Shown here: in pieces, positions 1-6,969 of the stretch | Numbering within the stretch: position 1 is the stretch's first letter | Layout: every line of letters begins with the position of its first letter | Source: an uncultured Oscillospiraceae bacterium | GTDB lineage: Bacteria; Bacillota; Clostridia; Oscillospirales; Acutalibacteraceae | Reading direction: 5' to 3' | Assembly (NCBI GenBank): GCA_958354085.1 | Contig: CATWUX010000107.1 | Span: 1-7,709 of the forward strand | Length of the DNA: 7,709 nt | Position numbers and translations under genes: made by a program | Notes under the pieces: generated by a model | Databases searched by the model: none | Seen by the model: the letters and a program-made list of their open reading frames with translations, nothing else | What the model was told of the DNA's origin: nothing

Positions 1-1
1 A

Positions 2-766
2 GAGGAGTCTTCGCGTATCGAGACCGAGGACGACAACACACTGATTATTCTGGACTCGCCGGTGGCGGAAAAAACCGATGACGGCGCGGTGTATTATACC
101 GTCCCAATCGGCATTTTGGTAACGCCGGCGCACGTCATCACCGTATCGCTCAAGGAAAACGCCATTATTGCGGAGTTTTGCGAGGGCGTTGTCAAAGGCG
201 TGCAGACCGGCATGAAAACCCGACTGGTGCTGCATATCATGCTGCGGGTTGCAACCCGATTTTTGCAGTTCCTTAAGCAGATCGACAAGATGTCCAGCCA
301 GCTGGAAAAGCAGCTGCGGAAATCCATGAAAAACAAAGAGCTGATTCAGCTGCTGGAAGTGCAAAAATCGCTGGTGTATTTTTCGACCTCGCTGAAATCG
401 GACGAAACCACGCTGGAAAAGTTGATGCGCGGCCGGTATATCAAGCTGTATGAGGAAGATCAGGATCTGCTGGAGGATGTGCTTATCGAGATCAAGCAGG
501 CCATCGAAATGTCCAGCATCTATCTGAACATTCTGTCCGGCACCATGGACGCCTTCGCCTCGGTGATTTCCAACAACCTCAACATTGTCATGAAGGTGCT
601 GGCGTCGGTGACTATCGTCATCTCCATTCCGAATATTATCGCCGGCTTTTACGGCATGAATGTTCAGGGACTGCCGCTGGCACAGTTTTTCTGGTTCCCC
701 ATCGCGCTGGCCGGTGTACTCATGGCGGTCGTGGCGTTTATCCTGCATAAAAAAGATATGATGTAA
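2..766 (+). CDS. corA: CorA-family divalent cation (Mg2+/Co2+) channel, C-terminal part, 5' end outside window
   Basis: Inner-membrane channel that lets Mg2+ (and often Co2+ or Ni2+) flow into the cell; the family works as a pentamer. The frame is open from base 2, so the true start lies upstream and the GTG at 62 is internal; 254 residues are visible of a family length of roughly 300-350. The visible part has the end of the cytoplasmic alpha/beta domain, then a long helical stretch (about residues 80-190) matching the long stalk helix, then membrane segment 1 (about 196-217) ending in the diagnostic YGMN signature (GMN at visible residues 218-220), a short loop, membrane segment 2 (about 229-247) and a basic tail HKKDMM. 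The GMN motif between two C-terminal helices is close to decisive for the CorA superfamily. Whether Mg2+ is the true substrate cannot be told from sequence. A terminator follows, so it appears to end its transcript. Confidence 0.9.
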   Translation, partial: EESSRIETEDDNTLIILDSPVAEKTDDGAVYYTVPIGILVTPAHVITVSLKENAIIAEFCEGVVKGVQTGMKTRLVLHIMLRVATRFLQFLKQIDKMSSQLEKQLRKSMKNKELIQLLEVQKSLVYFSTSLKSDETTLEKLMRGRYIKLYEEDQDLLEDVLIEIKQAIEMSSIYLNILSGTMDAFASVISNNLNIVMKVLASVTIVISIPNIIAGFYGMNVQGLPLAQFFWFPIALAGVLMAVVAFILHKKDMM

Positions 767-790
767 AGTTCGGCAATAGGACGGCATACA

Positions 791-820
791 AGCGGTGGGC
801 TTCGGCTCGCCGCTTTTTTT
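791..820 (+). terminator. Rho-independent terminator of the CorA gene
   Basis: Ten-position stem (791-800 with 805-814, including G-T wobble pairs) closed by a TTCG tetraloop and followed by a T run to 820. It begins 24 bases after the CorA stop codon and separates that gene from the two-component operon. Confidence 0.85.
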
Positions 821-842
821 AAGAAACCCTTAAGGTTTCCTG

Positions 843-872
843 TTGCTGTTTTTTTGACTTGTGTGCTACAAT
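843..872 (+). promoter_or_regulatory. Probable sigma-A promoter of the two-component operon
   Basis: An extended -10, TG-C-TACAAT, lies at 864-872 with a weak -35 TTGCTG at 843-848 (18-base spacer); transcription would start near 879. An alternative pair is TTGACT at 854-859 with TATCTT at 878-883 (18-base spacer). An imperfect dyad, GAAACC-N5-GGTTTC at 823-839, lies just upstream and could bind a regulator. Confidence 0.55.
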
Positions 873-893
873 ACAGTTATCTTAGAGGAAACA

Positions 894-922
894 GGGGAGG
901 GAACGGCAGCTTTGCCGGGAAT
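894..922 (+). promoter_or_regulatory. Ribosome binding site with a hairpin between Shine-Dalgarno and start codon
   Basis: A strong Shine-Dalgarno GGGGAGGG (894-901) sits 22 bases before the ATG at 923, normally too far. Between them CGGCA (904-908) and TGCCG (913-917) form a 5-bp stem with a GCTT loop. Folding this hairpin removes 14 bases and leaves about 8 bases of effective spacing. No in-frame start codon lies nearer the Shine-Dalgarno, so ATG 923 remains the best start. The role of the hairpin is inferred. Confidence 0.5.
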
Positions 923-1621
923 ATGAGCGCGAAAATTCTGGTATGTGACGACGATCGCGAGATCGCCGCCGCTGTGGATATTTATTTGACGGCCGAGGGC
1001 TTTCAGGTGGTGCAGGCGTACGATGGACTCGAAGCGCTGGCTTGTCTGGAGGAGCATCCGGACATCCAGTTGATTTTGATGGACATTATGATGCCGCGTC
1101 TGGACGGCGTGCGGGCGACCATGAAAATCCGGGAAACCCACAATATCCCTATCGTGATGCTGTCCGCGAAAGGCGAGGACAACGACAAGATCCTTGGCCT
1201 GAATATCGGCGCGGATGATTATGTGACCAAACCGTTCAATCCGATGGAGCTGGTGGCGCGGGTGAAATCGCAGCTGCGGCGGTATACCAGCTTCGGTGCT
1301 GCGCCCAATGTGCAGCCGGGCGTGACGGTCAACGGCGGTCTGGAGCTGGACGACAGCGCCAAGTGCGTGTCGGTGGACGGGCAGGAGGTTTCGCTCACGC
1401 CGGTCGAGTATAAAATCGTGAAGTTTTTTATGGAAAATCCCGGCGTGGTGTTTTCCAGCGCACAGATTTATGAAAATGTTTGGAACGAGCCGTCCTACGG
1501 AGCGGATAATATTGTGGCTGTGCATATCCGGCATATCCGGGAAAAAATCGAGATCAACCCCAAAGAACCGCGTTATATCAAGGTCATTTGGGGACATGGC
1601 TATAAAATGGAACGTTTGTAG
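923..1621 (+). CDS. VanR-like OmpR/PhoB-family response regulator
   Basis: Cytoplasmic DNA-binding transcription factor switched on by phosphorylation from its partner kinase. The 232-residue protein has the usual length and two-domain layout. The receiver domain (1-120) has the acidic cluster D9-D10-D11, phosphoacceptor D54 in LILMDIMMP, S81 as the switch residue and K103 in the KPF motif. After a linker, a winged-helix DNA-binding domain (about 135-232) carries the family pattern SLTPVEYKIV, recognition helix region 195-209 (VAVHIRHIREK) and the C-terminal wing ending WGHGYK. The receiver and wing most resemble VanR-type regulators of Clostridia and enterococci from memory, but that does not imply glycopeptide resistance: no vanH, vanA or vanX genes are seen. 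ATG 923 was chosen because the receiver fold begins there; the in-frame TTG at 854 and GTG at 863 lie in the promoter. The kinase gene follows after 18 bases. Confidence 0.95.
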   Translation: MSAKILVCDDDREIAAAVDIYLTAEGFQVVQAYDGLEALACLEEHPDIQLILMDIMMPRLDGVRATMKIRETHNIPIVMLSAKGEDNDKILGLNIGADDYVTKPFNPMELVARVKSQLRRYTSFGAAPNVQPGVTVNGGLELDDSAKCVSVDGQEVSLTPVEYKIVKFFMENPGVVFSSAQIYENVWNEPSYGADNIVAVHIRHIREKIEINPKEPRYIKVIWGHGYKMERL

Positions 1622-1639
1622 AGAGACGGAGTGGCCGGT

Positions 1640-3655
1640 ATGAAATTACGCGAAAGTTTGTTGGCGAAAATGATAGCCTGCGCCTTGCTGGCGGTTACGG
1701 CGGTTCTGACTTGTGCCGGCGCGCTGGGAATTGGTTATTTGCTGATTGAGCAGCAGGTTTATCAGGCGGATTACAAGGATACTTCCCAATGTCAGGCGCA
1801 GCTGCGCTTTGATGCGAAGGATATCAACCGTTTTTATCATTTGGAAGAGCGGCGGCGTGCCGGCGAAGAGTTACCATTTGAAGACAGCAATATATACGAA
1901 CAGCTTTCTTATCAGTTGGGGGTGTCGGAGAAAAACAATTTGCTGTGGGCGGTCACCGATCAAAACGGAAAGCTGCTGCTGAGCAATTTTGATACCGCCT
2001 CCGCAAGTCTCACGGCTTTGACCGGCGGACGATATGACACTATGAGCGTTACGCTGACCAATGGGACGGAAACATTGGTATGGGAGGAGACGGAACTGCA
2101 GTGGACGCCGTCGGCCGACGTATTTGAAGCGGAAATTGCGGAGACCTCCCCGCAAGGGATACGGTATATCCTATATGGTCTGCGGGAATACCTGTTCGAT
2201 TATGCCGATACCTATTGTGAGGCGGCGCTTCAGTTTGAACAAATGCAAAGCTGGCTGGTCTCGCTGATTGTGATAACCGCGCTGGCGGCGCTTGCATCGC
2301 TGGTACTGATGGGCTTTTTGCTGGCGGCAGCCGGACACAAGGCGGGAACCGAGAGCATCGTGTTGAATCCGTTTGACCGCATTTGGCTGGAAATTTTGGC
2401 GGCCGGGTTGCTGTTGATGGCCTTTTTCTTTGTGGATTGTATGCGCTTTGGCGATTATGTGCTGGGCGTGCTGCTGGGTGCGCTGGCCTGCGCGGCACTG
2501 CTGATCGGTGTGCTGTCCATCGTGCGCCGCGCGAAAGCGGGCATGCTGTATCGTACCACATTACTGCATCGGCTGGTGCAGCTGTGCCGGTTGCTATGGC
2601 GGCATATTCATATTACGGTTCGGGTAGTCGGCGTTTTGGTTGTATTCACGCTTATGGAGGCGCTGTGCCTGGAGTGGATGCGCCATGGCAATGTGCTGGC
2701 TGTGCTGTGGTGGCTGAGCCTGCATGTGCTGCTGACGGCGGTCGCGGTACTGACGGTGTCGCAATACCGCAAGCTGCAAGCGGCAACGGAGCGTATCGCC
2801 GCCGGTGAGCTGGGAACGGTCGTGGAAGAAAACACGGTGCCCTGGCTGCGTAAAATGGCACATAATCTGAACAACACCGGCAGCGCAGTTCAGCTGGCGG
2901 TGGAGAACGCTACGCGAAGCGAACGTATGAAAACCGAGCTGATTACCAATGTTTCGCACGATTTGAAAACGCCGCTGACCTCCATCGTCAGCTATGTGGA
3001 TTTGCTGCATACCTGTTCGATCCCCGACGAGCGGGCGCAGGAATATATCCGCATTTTGGAACAAAAATCCAAACGGCTTGGACAGTTGATGGAGGATCTG
3101 ATGGAAGCCTCCAAGGTGACGACCGGCAACGTGACGGTCAACATGGAGCTGCTGAATCTCGGTGAGCTGGTTAAGCAGGCGGGCGGGGAGTTTGAATCCC
3201 GGCTGGAAAAACGAGGCATCCGTATAGTCAGCCATATCCCTGAGCAGCCGGTCATGGTGCAGGCGGACGGACGGCATTTGTGGCGGGTACTGGATAACCT
3301 GTTCGGCAATACGGTCAAGTATGCGCTGGACGGCACGCGGGTCTATGTGGATCTCGCGCAAACCGAAAACGAGGTAATGCTGTCCATCAAAAATATCTCG
3401 CGCGACCCGCTGAACGTGGCGCCGGAGGAATTGATGGAACGTTTTGTGCGCGGCGACCAGGCGCGGCACGACGAGGGGAGCGGACTGGGACTGTCCATTG
3501 CCCGCAGCCTGATGGAGCTGCAGGGCGGCCGGCTGGAGCTGTATATCGACGGCGACTTGTTCAAGGCGGTGCTTTATCTGCCGCGGGCTGCGATGCCGGA
3601 GGAGCGGGAAGCCTTGTCGGACGATGCCGCCGACAGGCAGAATACGCAACAATGA
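1640..3655 (+). CDS. Multi-pass membrane sensor histidine kinase
   Basis: Partner kinase of the preceding regulator; it should sense a signal at or outside the membrane, autophosphorylate and pass the phosphate on. Of 671 residues, segment 1 is at about 11-35, an extracellular region spans about 36-204 (containing WAVTDQNGKLLLSN, PAS/Cache-like in style), and five more likely membrane segments lie at about 205-230, 247-266, 271-294, 326-346 and 350-374. A HAMP-like linker (about 375-428) leads to the dimerisation helix with phosphoacceptor H440 in NVSHDLKTPLTS. The ATPase domain (about 540-648) has the N box around DNLFGNTVKY (552-561) and the G2 box GSGLGLSI (613-620). The usual DxGxG G1 box is not apparent; KNISRDPLN-ELMERFVRGD stands there, as in a known clostridial subgroup. 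ATG 1640 (GGAG at 1628-1631) is preferred to GTG 1631. The signal is unknown. Confidence 0.93.
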   Translation: MKLRESLLAKMIACALLAVTAVLTCAGALGIGYLLIEQQVYQADYKDTSQCQAQLRFDAKDINRFYHLEERRRAGEELPFEDSNIYEQLSYQLGVSEKNNLLWAVTDQNGKLLLSNFDTASASLTALTGGRYDTMSVTLTNGTETLVWEETELQWTPSADVFEAEIAETSPQGIRYILYGLREYLFDYADTYCEAALQFEQMQSWLVSLIVITALAALASLVLMGFLLAAAGHKAGTESIVLNPFDRIWLEILAAGLLLMAFFFVDCMRFGDYVLGVLLGALACAALLIGVLSIVRRAKAGMLYRTTLLHRLVQLCRLLWRHIHITVRVVGVLVVFTLMEALCLEWMRHGNVLAVLWWLSLHVLLTAVAVLTVSQYRKLQAATERIAAGELGTVVEENTVPWLRKMAHNLNNTGSAVQLAVENATRSERMKTELITNVSHDLKTPLTSIVSYVDLLHTCSIPDERAQEYIRILEQKSKRLGQLMEDLMEASKVTTGNVTVNMELLNLGELVKQAGGEFESRLEKRGIRIVSHIPEQPVMVQADGRHLWRVLDNLFGNTVKYALDGTRVYVDLAQTENEVMLSIKNISRDPLNVAPEELMERFVRGDQARHDEGSGLGLSIARSLMELQGGRLELYIDGDLFKAVLYLPRAAMPEEREALSDDAADRQNTQQ

Positions 3656-3671
3656 TTTTGGAAAACGGCAA

Positions 3672-3730
3672 ATTCGATGATAAAACGGTGGTTTTATTGT
3701 TAAAAACATTTTTTTTTGAAATTATCGAAT
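3672..3730. repeat. 10-bp inverted repeat enclosing nested hairpins upstream of gdhA
   Basis: ATTCGATGAT (3672-3681) can pair with ATTATCGAAT (3721-3730) over ten positions with one G-T wobble. An 8-bp palindrome, GAATATTC (3727-3734), overlaps the right arm and ends 3 bases before the gdhA -35. It could be an operator or part of the 3' end of the kinase transcript. Confidence 0.45.
3680..3717 (+). terminator. Possible weak terminator after the sensor kinase
   Basis: ATAAAAC (3680-3686) pairs with GTTTTAT (3691-3697) around a GGTG loop, and an overlapping alternative stem TTTTA/TAAAA (3692-3696 with 3701-3705) lies closer to a run of nine T at 3709-3717. Both stems are A/T-rich, so termination may be leaky. 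The two stems exclude each other. Confidence 0.4.
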
Positions 3731-3737
3731 ATTCTTC

Positions 3738-3765
3738 TTGCATATTTTGAATTTTTCTGTATAAT
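3738..3765 (+). promoter_or_regulatory. Promoter of gdhA
   Basis: A perfect -10 TATAAT (3760-3765) stands 16 bases after a -35 TTGCAT (3738-3743), in AT-rich DNA. Transcription would start near 3772, giving a leader of about 37 bases, too short for a riboswitch. The Shine-Dalgarno AAGGAG is at 3792-3797. Confidence 0.8.
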
Positions 3766-3808
3766 AGAAGACAGGCTGAATTTGTATTTGTAAGGAGAGT
3801 TGTTTGTT

Positions 3809-5140
3809 ATGTCTTATGTTGATTCCGTTCTGGAACAGTTGATTGCCAAAAATCCGGCTCAGGATGAGTTTATTCAGGCGGCTACCGAAGTGCTCAATTC
3901 GCTGCGTCCGGTGATCGAAGCCAATCCGCAGTTTGAAAAGGCCGCTTTGCTGGAGCGCATCGTCGAGCCGGAGCGCGTGGTTATGTTCCGCGTGCCGTGG
4001 GTGGATGACAACGGCAAGGTGCAGGTCAACCGCGGCTTCCGGGTGCAGTTCAACAGTGCGATCGGCCCGTACAAGGGCGGCCTGCGCTTCCATCCGTCGG
4101 TCAACGCCTCGATCATCAAGTTCCTCGGCTTTGAGCAGATCTTCAAGAATTCGCTGACCGGTCTGCCCATCGGCGGCGGCAAGGGCGGCTCGGATTTCGA
4201 TCCCAAAGGAAAATCCGACCGCGAAGTCATGGCGTTTTGCCAGAGCTTTATGACCGAGCTGTTCCGCCATATCGGCGCGGATACCGATGTGCCCGCCGGC
4301 GATATCGGCGTGGGCGCGCGCGAAATCGGCTATCTGTTCGGCCAGTATAAGAAACTGACCAACCGTTATGAAGGCGTGCTGACCGGCAAGGGCCTGACCT
4401 ACGGCGGTTCGCTGGCGCGTAAGCAGGCGACCGGTTACGGATTGGTATACTTTGTAGACGAGATGATGAAGGTCGCCGGCACATCCATGAACGGCAAGAC
4501 GGTCGTCGTTTCCGGCTCCGGCAACGTGGCCATCTATGCGGCGGAAAAAGCGATGTCGCTGGGCGGTAAGGTTGTTGCGATGAGCGATTCCAATGGCTGG
4601 GTCTATGATAAGGATGGTATTGATCTGGACGCCGTCAAGGAGATCAAGGAAGTCAAGCGCGGCCGCATCAAGGAATATCTGAATGCGCGTCCGAACGCCG
4701 AATATCATGAGGGCAAAGGCATCTGGACGATCAAATGCGATGTGGCGCTGCCCTGCGCGACACAGAACGAGCTGCTGCTGGACGATGCGAAAGCGCTGGT
4801 TGCCAACGGCGTGCAGTTCGTTGCCGAGGGCGCAAATATGCCCACGTCCTTGGATGCAACCGAGTATCTGCAGAAGAACGGCGTGGCGTTTGGCCCCGGC
4901 AAGGCGGCCAATGCCGGCGGCGTGGCAACCTCTGCACTGGAAATGTCGCAGAATTCCATGCGCCTGAGCTGGACCTTTGAAGAAGTGGACAGCAAGCTGC
5001 ACGATATCATGATCGGTATCCATAAGAATGCGTATGAGGCTGCGGAAAAGTACGGCTTCAAGGGCAACTATGTGGTCGGCGCCAATATCGCCGGCTTCAT
5101 GAAGGTTGCCGATGCCATGATGGCGCAGGGCGTGGTTTGA
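3809..5140 (+). CDS. gdhA: Glutamate dehydrogenase, probably NADP-specific (EC 1.4.1.4)
   Basis: Cytoplasmic enzyme that reversibly joins 2-oxoglutarate and ammonium to make L-glutamate, a main entry of nitrogen into metabolism; the family is hexameric. The 443-residue length is normal for the small bacterial class. The catalytic domain shows the PYKGGLRF motif with K89, then K113, GGGKGGSDFDP with K125, and catalytic D165 in PAGDIGVGAREIGY; these numbers match those I recall for the Clostridium symbiosum enzyme. The nucleotide-binding fold has GSGNVA (237-242) followed by SDSNG (260-264), which resembles NADP-dependent E. coli GdhA rather than the GFGNVA and SGPDG of the NAD-dependent clostridial enzyme, so NADP is inferred. 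C-terminal signatures CATQNEL, AEGANMPT and KAANAGGVA are intact. Start ATG 3809 has AAGGAG 11 bases upstream; TTG 3800 is less likely. It is a single-gene unit with its own promoter and terminator. Confidence 0.96.
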   Translation: MSYVDSVLEQLIAKNPAQDEFIQAATEVLNSLRPVIEANPQFEKAALLERIVEPERVVMFRVPWVDDNGKVQVNRGFRVQFNSAIGPYKGGLRFHPSVNASIIKFLGFEQIFKNSLTGLPIGGGKGGSDFDPKGKSDREVMAFCQSFMTELFRHIGADTDVPAGDIGVGAREIGYLFGQYKKLTNRYEGVLTGKGLTYGGSLARKQATGYGLVYFVDEMMKVAGTSMNGKTVVVSGSGNVAIYAAEKAMSLGGKVVAMSDSNGWVYDKDGIDLDAVKEIKEVKRGRIKEYLNARPNAEYHEGKGIWTIKCDVALPCATQNELLLDDAKALVANGVQFVAEGANMPTSLDATEYLQKNGVAFGPGKAANAGGVATSALEMSQNSMRLSWTFEEVDSKLHDIMIGIHKNAYEAAEKYGFKGNYVVGANIAGFMKVADAMMAQGVV

Positions 5141-5153
5141 TCAGCAAGCAATC

Positions 5154-5191
5154 AAAAACGAGACCTACGAATGTTCGTAGGTCTCGTTTTT
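5154..5191. terminator. Strong bidirectional terminator between gdhA and the convergent 570-aa gene
   Basis: A perfect 18-base inverted repeat (5154-5171 with 5174-5191) whose core is CGAGACCTACGAA, flanked by A runs on the left and T runs on the right, so it gives a U-tract on both strands. It starts 13 bases after the gdhA stop and lies 16 bases beyond the stop codon of the opposing gene, serving both. Confidence 0.93.
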
Positions 5192-5207
5192 TGTAAGCGC
5201 CGGTCGA

Positions 5208-6920
5208 TTATTTTCTTCGTGCTAAAACTTCAATTAAGCCCATTGTACCGCCAAAGCCAATCCAAGCAAATGCAAACAACCAACCCCACGGTATTACTGT
5301 AAGCATTTCAGGTATTTCATTAAACAAACCGAAAACAATCGTTACAAAAATACAGATTATAAGCATTGTTAAAGTCATTAAAGCAGCAAACAAACCGCCG
5401 CCAAGGATAAACACCCAAAAGAAGGTTCCCCATCCGGGTATAAAGGCACCGTAAAAGGCTTTTCTCTCCTCTTTATTGAGTTTTTTGCATTCTGCTTTTT
5501 TTACGGCAATATTGATACTCAGGTCTAAGTCATCGGGCTTTGTATCTTCAGCTTCGTGAACCGGAATATAATGATGTACTGTATTATAAAGTCGATGACC
5601 ATGTGCATTGAAGATGCAAGAATAAATATCTTCCGCATCTTCCTTTTTCAGAAAAGCAGTACCGCATAAAAACTGTATCGTTAATTGATCGTTTTCCTCA
5701 TAGGATTCACAGCAGTGAATATAATATTTGACGTGCTTTTCCATCCCAACGAAATATGACATATGGTAAGAATAGGCAAGATGCATTTTGGACATAGCAT
5801 CCGTTTTTATAAAATCAGGATATGTGCCGTTGTAGCCTTGAGATTTTATTCGTGCTTCAATATCTTTTCGAGCTTTCAAAAGTATTTCAGAGGGGCAATA
5901 TGTTTCGACTTTATTGGGATATTCTTTTTGTGATGCTTGAATTGAGCTGTAAATTTCACGCCACAACGGCTCGTATTTTTTTAAGCACAACTGTGAAGTT
6001 AATTTTTGAACTATGCGATAATAGTCACGATTATCCGGCCTAATAGTTTCTAACCGTTCTAAAAGAGAAACTATATTTTTGTATTCATACTGATTCGCCA
6101 GCGATTTTAACCGCGAAAAGTAAAAATAATCCTGTGCAGGGAGTTCTATCCAATATCCCAACGCGACAATTTCTCTGATTAACGGTAATAATTCCAACTC
6201 CAGCGCATTGCAATATTTACCCGGTAAATCCGCTTTCATTCCGATTGAAAAGCATATAGTTCTGAGATAATCCCACGGATTTTCCCAGAATGTCAAATTT
6301 GTTACGCTGTTAAAGACTTCTATATTCACTATTGCATTTGAAAAGTTTATAGAGAAAAGGGACGTCGATTTCTTTACAGGATCATCGATTTCGCCGTAAA
6401 AACAAAACTTGTTATCCTCTTGTTTGAAAATTAGAGCGCTCTGTAAAATTTCATTTCCAACGTATTCGGCCGGTATATCCACATTGCATAAGGTAACCGT
6501 ACGGCGAAAAGCAGGTGTATCATCTACTATGATTTCAGCGGAAGTGTTGCTTACTTTTATGTCAGGCCAAAATTCCAATTGTAAGAGTTTCCAAAGCGCG
6601 GATTTTATAGCATCATTGAGATGTTGGCAAGCATTTTCAAATTTTCTTTTTTTATCATCACCGTGGACTTGAATTTCTTCATAGCAATTGCATAAGAAAC
6701 GCAAAAGGTCGGCATTATTAACCTTTGCTGAAAAACAATCGCCGATTAGTTTTGGCAAGTTGTGTATTTCTTCCATGTATGTATGATCAATCCATTTGCG
6801 AATTTTCTTTTGCTTTTTTGGGGATGCTTTTTCCGGCTCTATGCGAAATTGCCACATTGTACGGACATACATTTCAGATAGAAGTTCAAGAGAATGGATA
6901 TCAATTGTTTGTACATCCAT
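5208..6920 (-). CDS. Uncharacterised 570-aa protein with C-terminal membrane domain
   Basis: I do not recognise this protein and assign no function. There is no signal peptide. Residues 1-485 look soluble: a basic patch at 34-42 (PKKQKKIRK), mixed helices and strands, a middle part rich in aromatic residues (GYWIELPAQDYFYFSR, 255-270), a GYNGTYPDF motif (362-370), cysteines at 403-404, and a histidine cluster (H440, H442, H449, H450, H455). A charged stretch with many lysines (474-487) precedes hydrophobic segments at about 496-533 (one long or two short helices) and 542-567, ending in ARRK. This suggests an integral membrane protein with a large cytoplasmic N-terminal domain. The DNA is clearly more AT-rich than its neighbours and uses many A/T-ending codons, hinting at transfer. 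The start at 6920 is supported by AAAGGAGGG at 6935-6927. It is monocistronic, between the tRNA-Gln terminator and the gdhA terminator. Confidence 0.85.
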   Translation of the reverse strand: MDVQTIDIHSLELLSEMYVRTMWQFRIEPEKASPKKQKKIRKWIDHTYMEEIHNLPKLIGDCFSAKVNNADLLRFLCNCYEEIQVHGDDKKRKFENACQHLNDAIKSALWKLLQLEFWPDIKVSNTSAEIIVDDTPAFRRTVTLCNVDIPAEYVGNEILQSALIFKQEDNKFCFYGEIDDPVKKSTSLFSINFSNAIVNIEVFNSVTNLTFWENPWDYLRTICFSIGMKADLPGKYCNALELELLPLIREIVALGYWIELPAQDYFYFSRLKSLANQYEYKNIVSLLERLETIRPDNRDYYRIVQKLTSQLCLKKYEPLWREIYSSIQASQKEYPNKVETYCPSEILLKARKDIEARIKSQGYNGTYPDFIKTDAMSKMHLAYSYHMSYFVGMEKHVKYYIHCCESYEENDQLTIQFLCGTAFLKKEDAEDIYSCIFNAHGHRLYNTVHHYIPVHEAEDTKPDDLDLSINIAVKKAECKKLNKEERKAFYGAFIPGWGTFFWVFILGGGLFAALMTLTMLIICIFVTIVFGLFNEIPEMLTVIPWGWLFAFAWIGFGGTMGLIEVLARRK

Positions 6921-6969
6921 CCATTACCCTCCTTTGCAAGTAAAATATTCTCTGATATTTGCTTGATTG
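6921..6969 (-). promoter_or_regulatory. Leader of the 570-aa gene: ribosome binding site and weak promoter candidates
   Basis: This is the only space between the upstream terminator hairpin and the start codon. It holds a very good Shine-Dalgarno AAAGGAGGG (6935-6927) six bases before ATG 6920. An out-of-frame ATG at 6924 opens a 7-codon reading frame that overlaps the real start, but it is only 2 bases from the Shine-Dalgarno. Promoter candidates are poor: TTCAAT (6971-6966) with TATTTT (6947-6942), 18-base spacer. Confidence 0.4.

Noticed and set aside
866..1597. A 243-codon open frame antisense to the response regulator
   Set aside because: The plus-strand frame encodes a complete REC plus winged-helix protein; the antisense translation shows no known motif.
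923..3655. Glycopeptide (vancomycin) resistance locus suggested by the VanR-like regulator
   Set aside because: No ligase, dehydrogenase or dipeptidase genes follow; VanR-like regulators are common in Clostridia with other roles.
2594..3709. A 371-codon open frame antisense to the sensor kinase
   Set aside because: It is a shadow of the kinase frame; its translation is rich in His, Gln and Arg with no domain, and it would run through the gdhA upstream region.
3766..3808. Riboswitch or leader peptide upstream of gdhA
   Set aside because: The predicted leader is only about 37 bases, with no aptamer-like structure and no short coding frame with a ribosome binding site.
3722..5023. A 433-codon open frame antisense to gdhA
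   Set aside because: It mirrors the codon pattern of the GC-rich gdhA gene, has low-complexity His/Arg/Ala-rich translation and no family resemblance, while the gdhA frame is certain.
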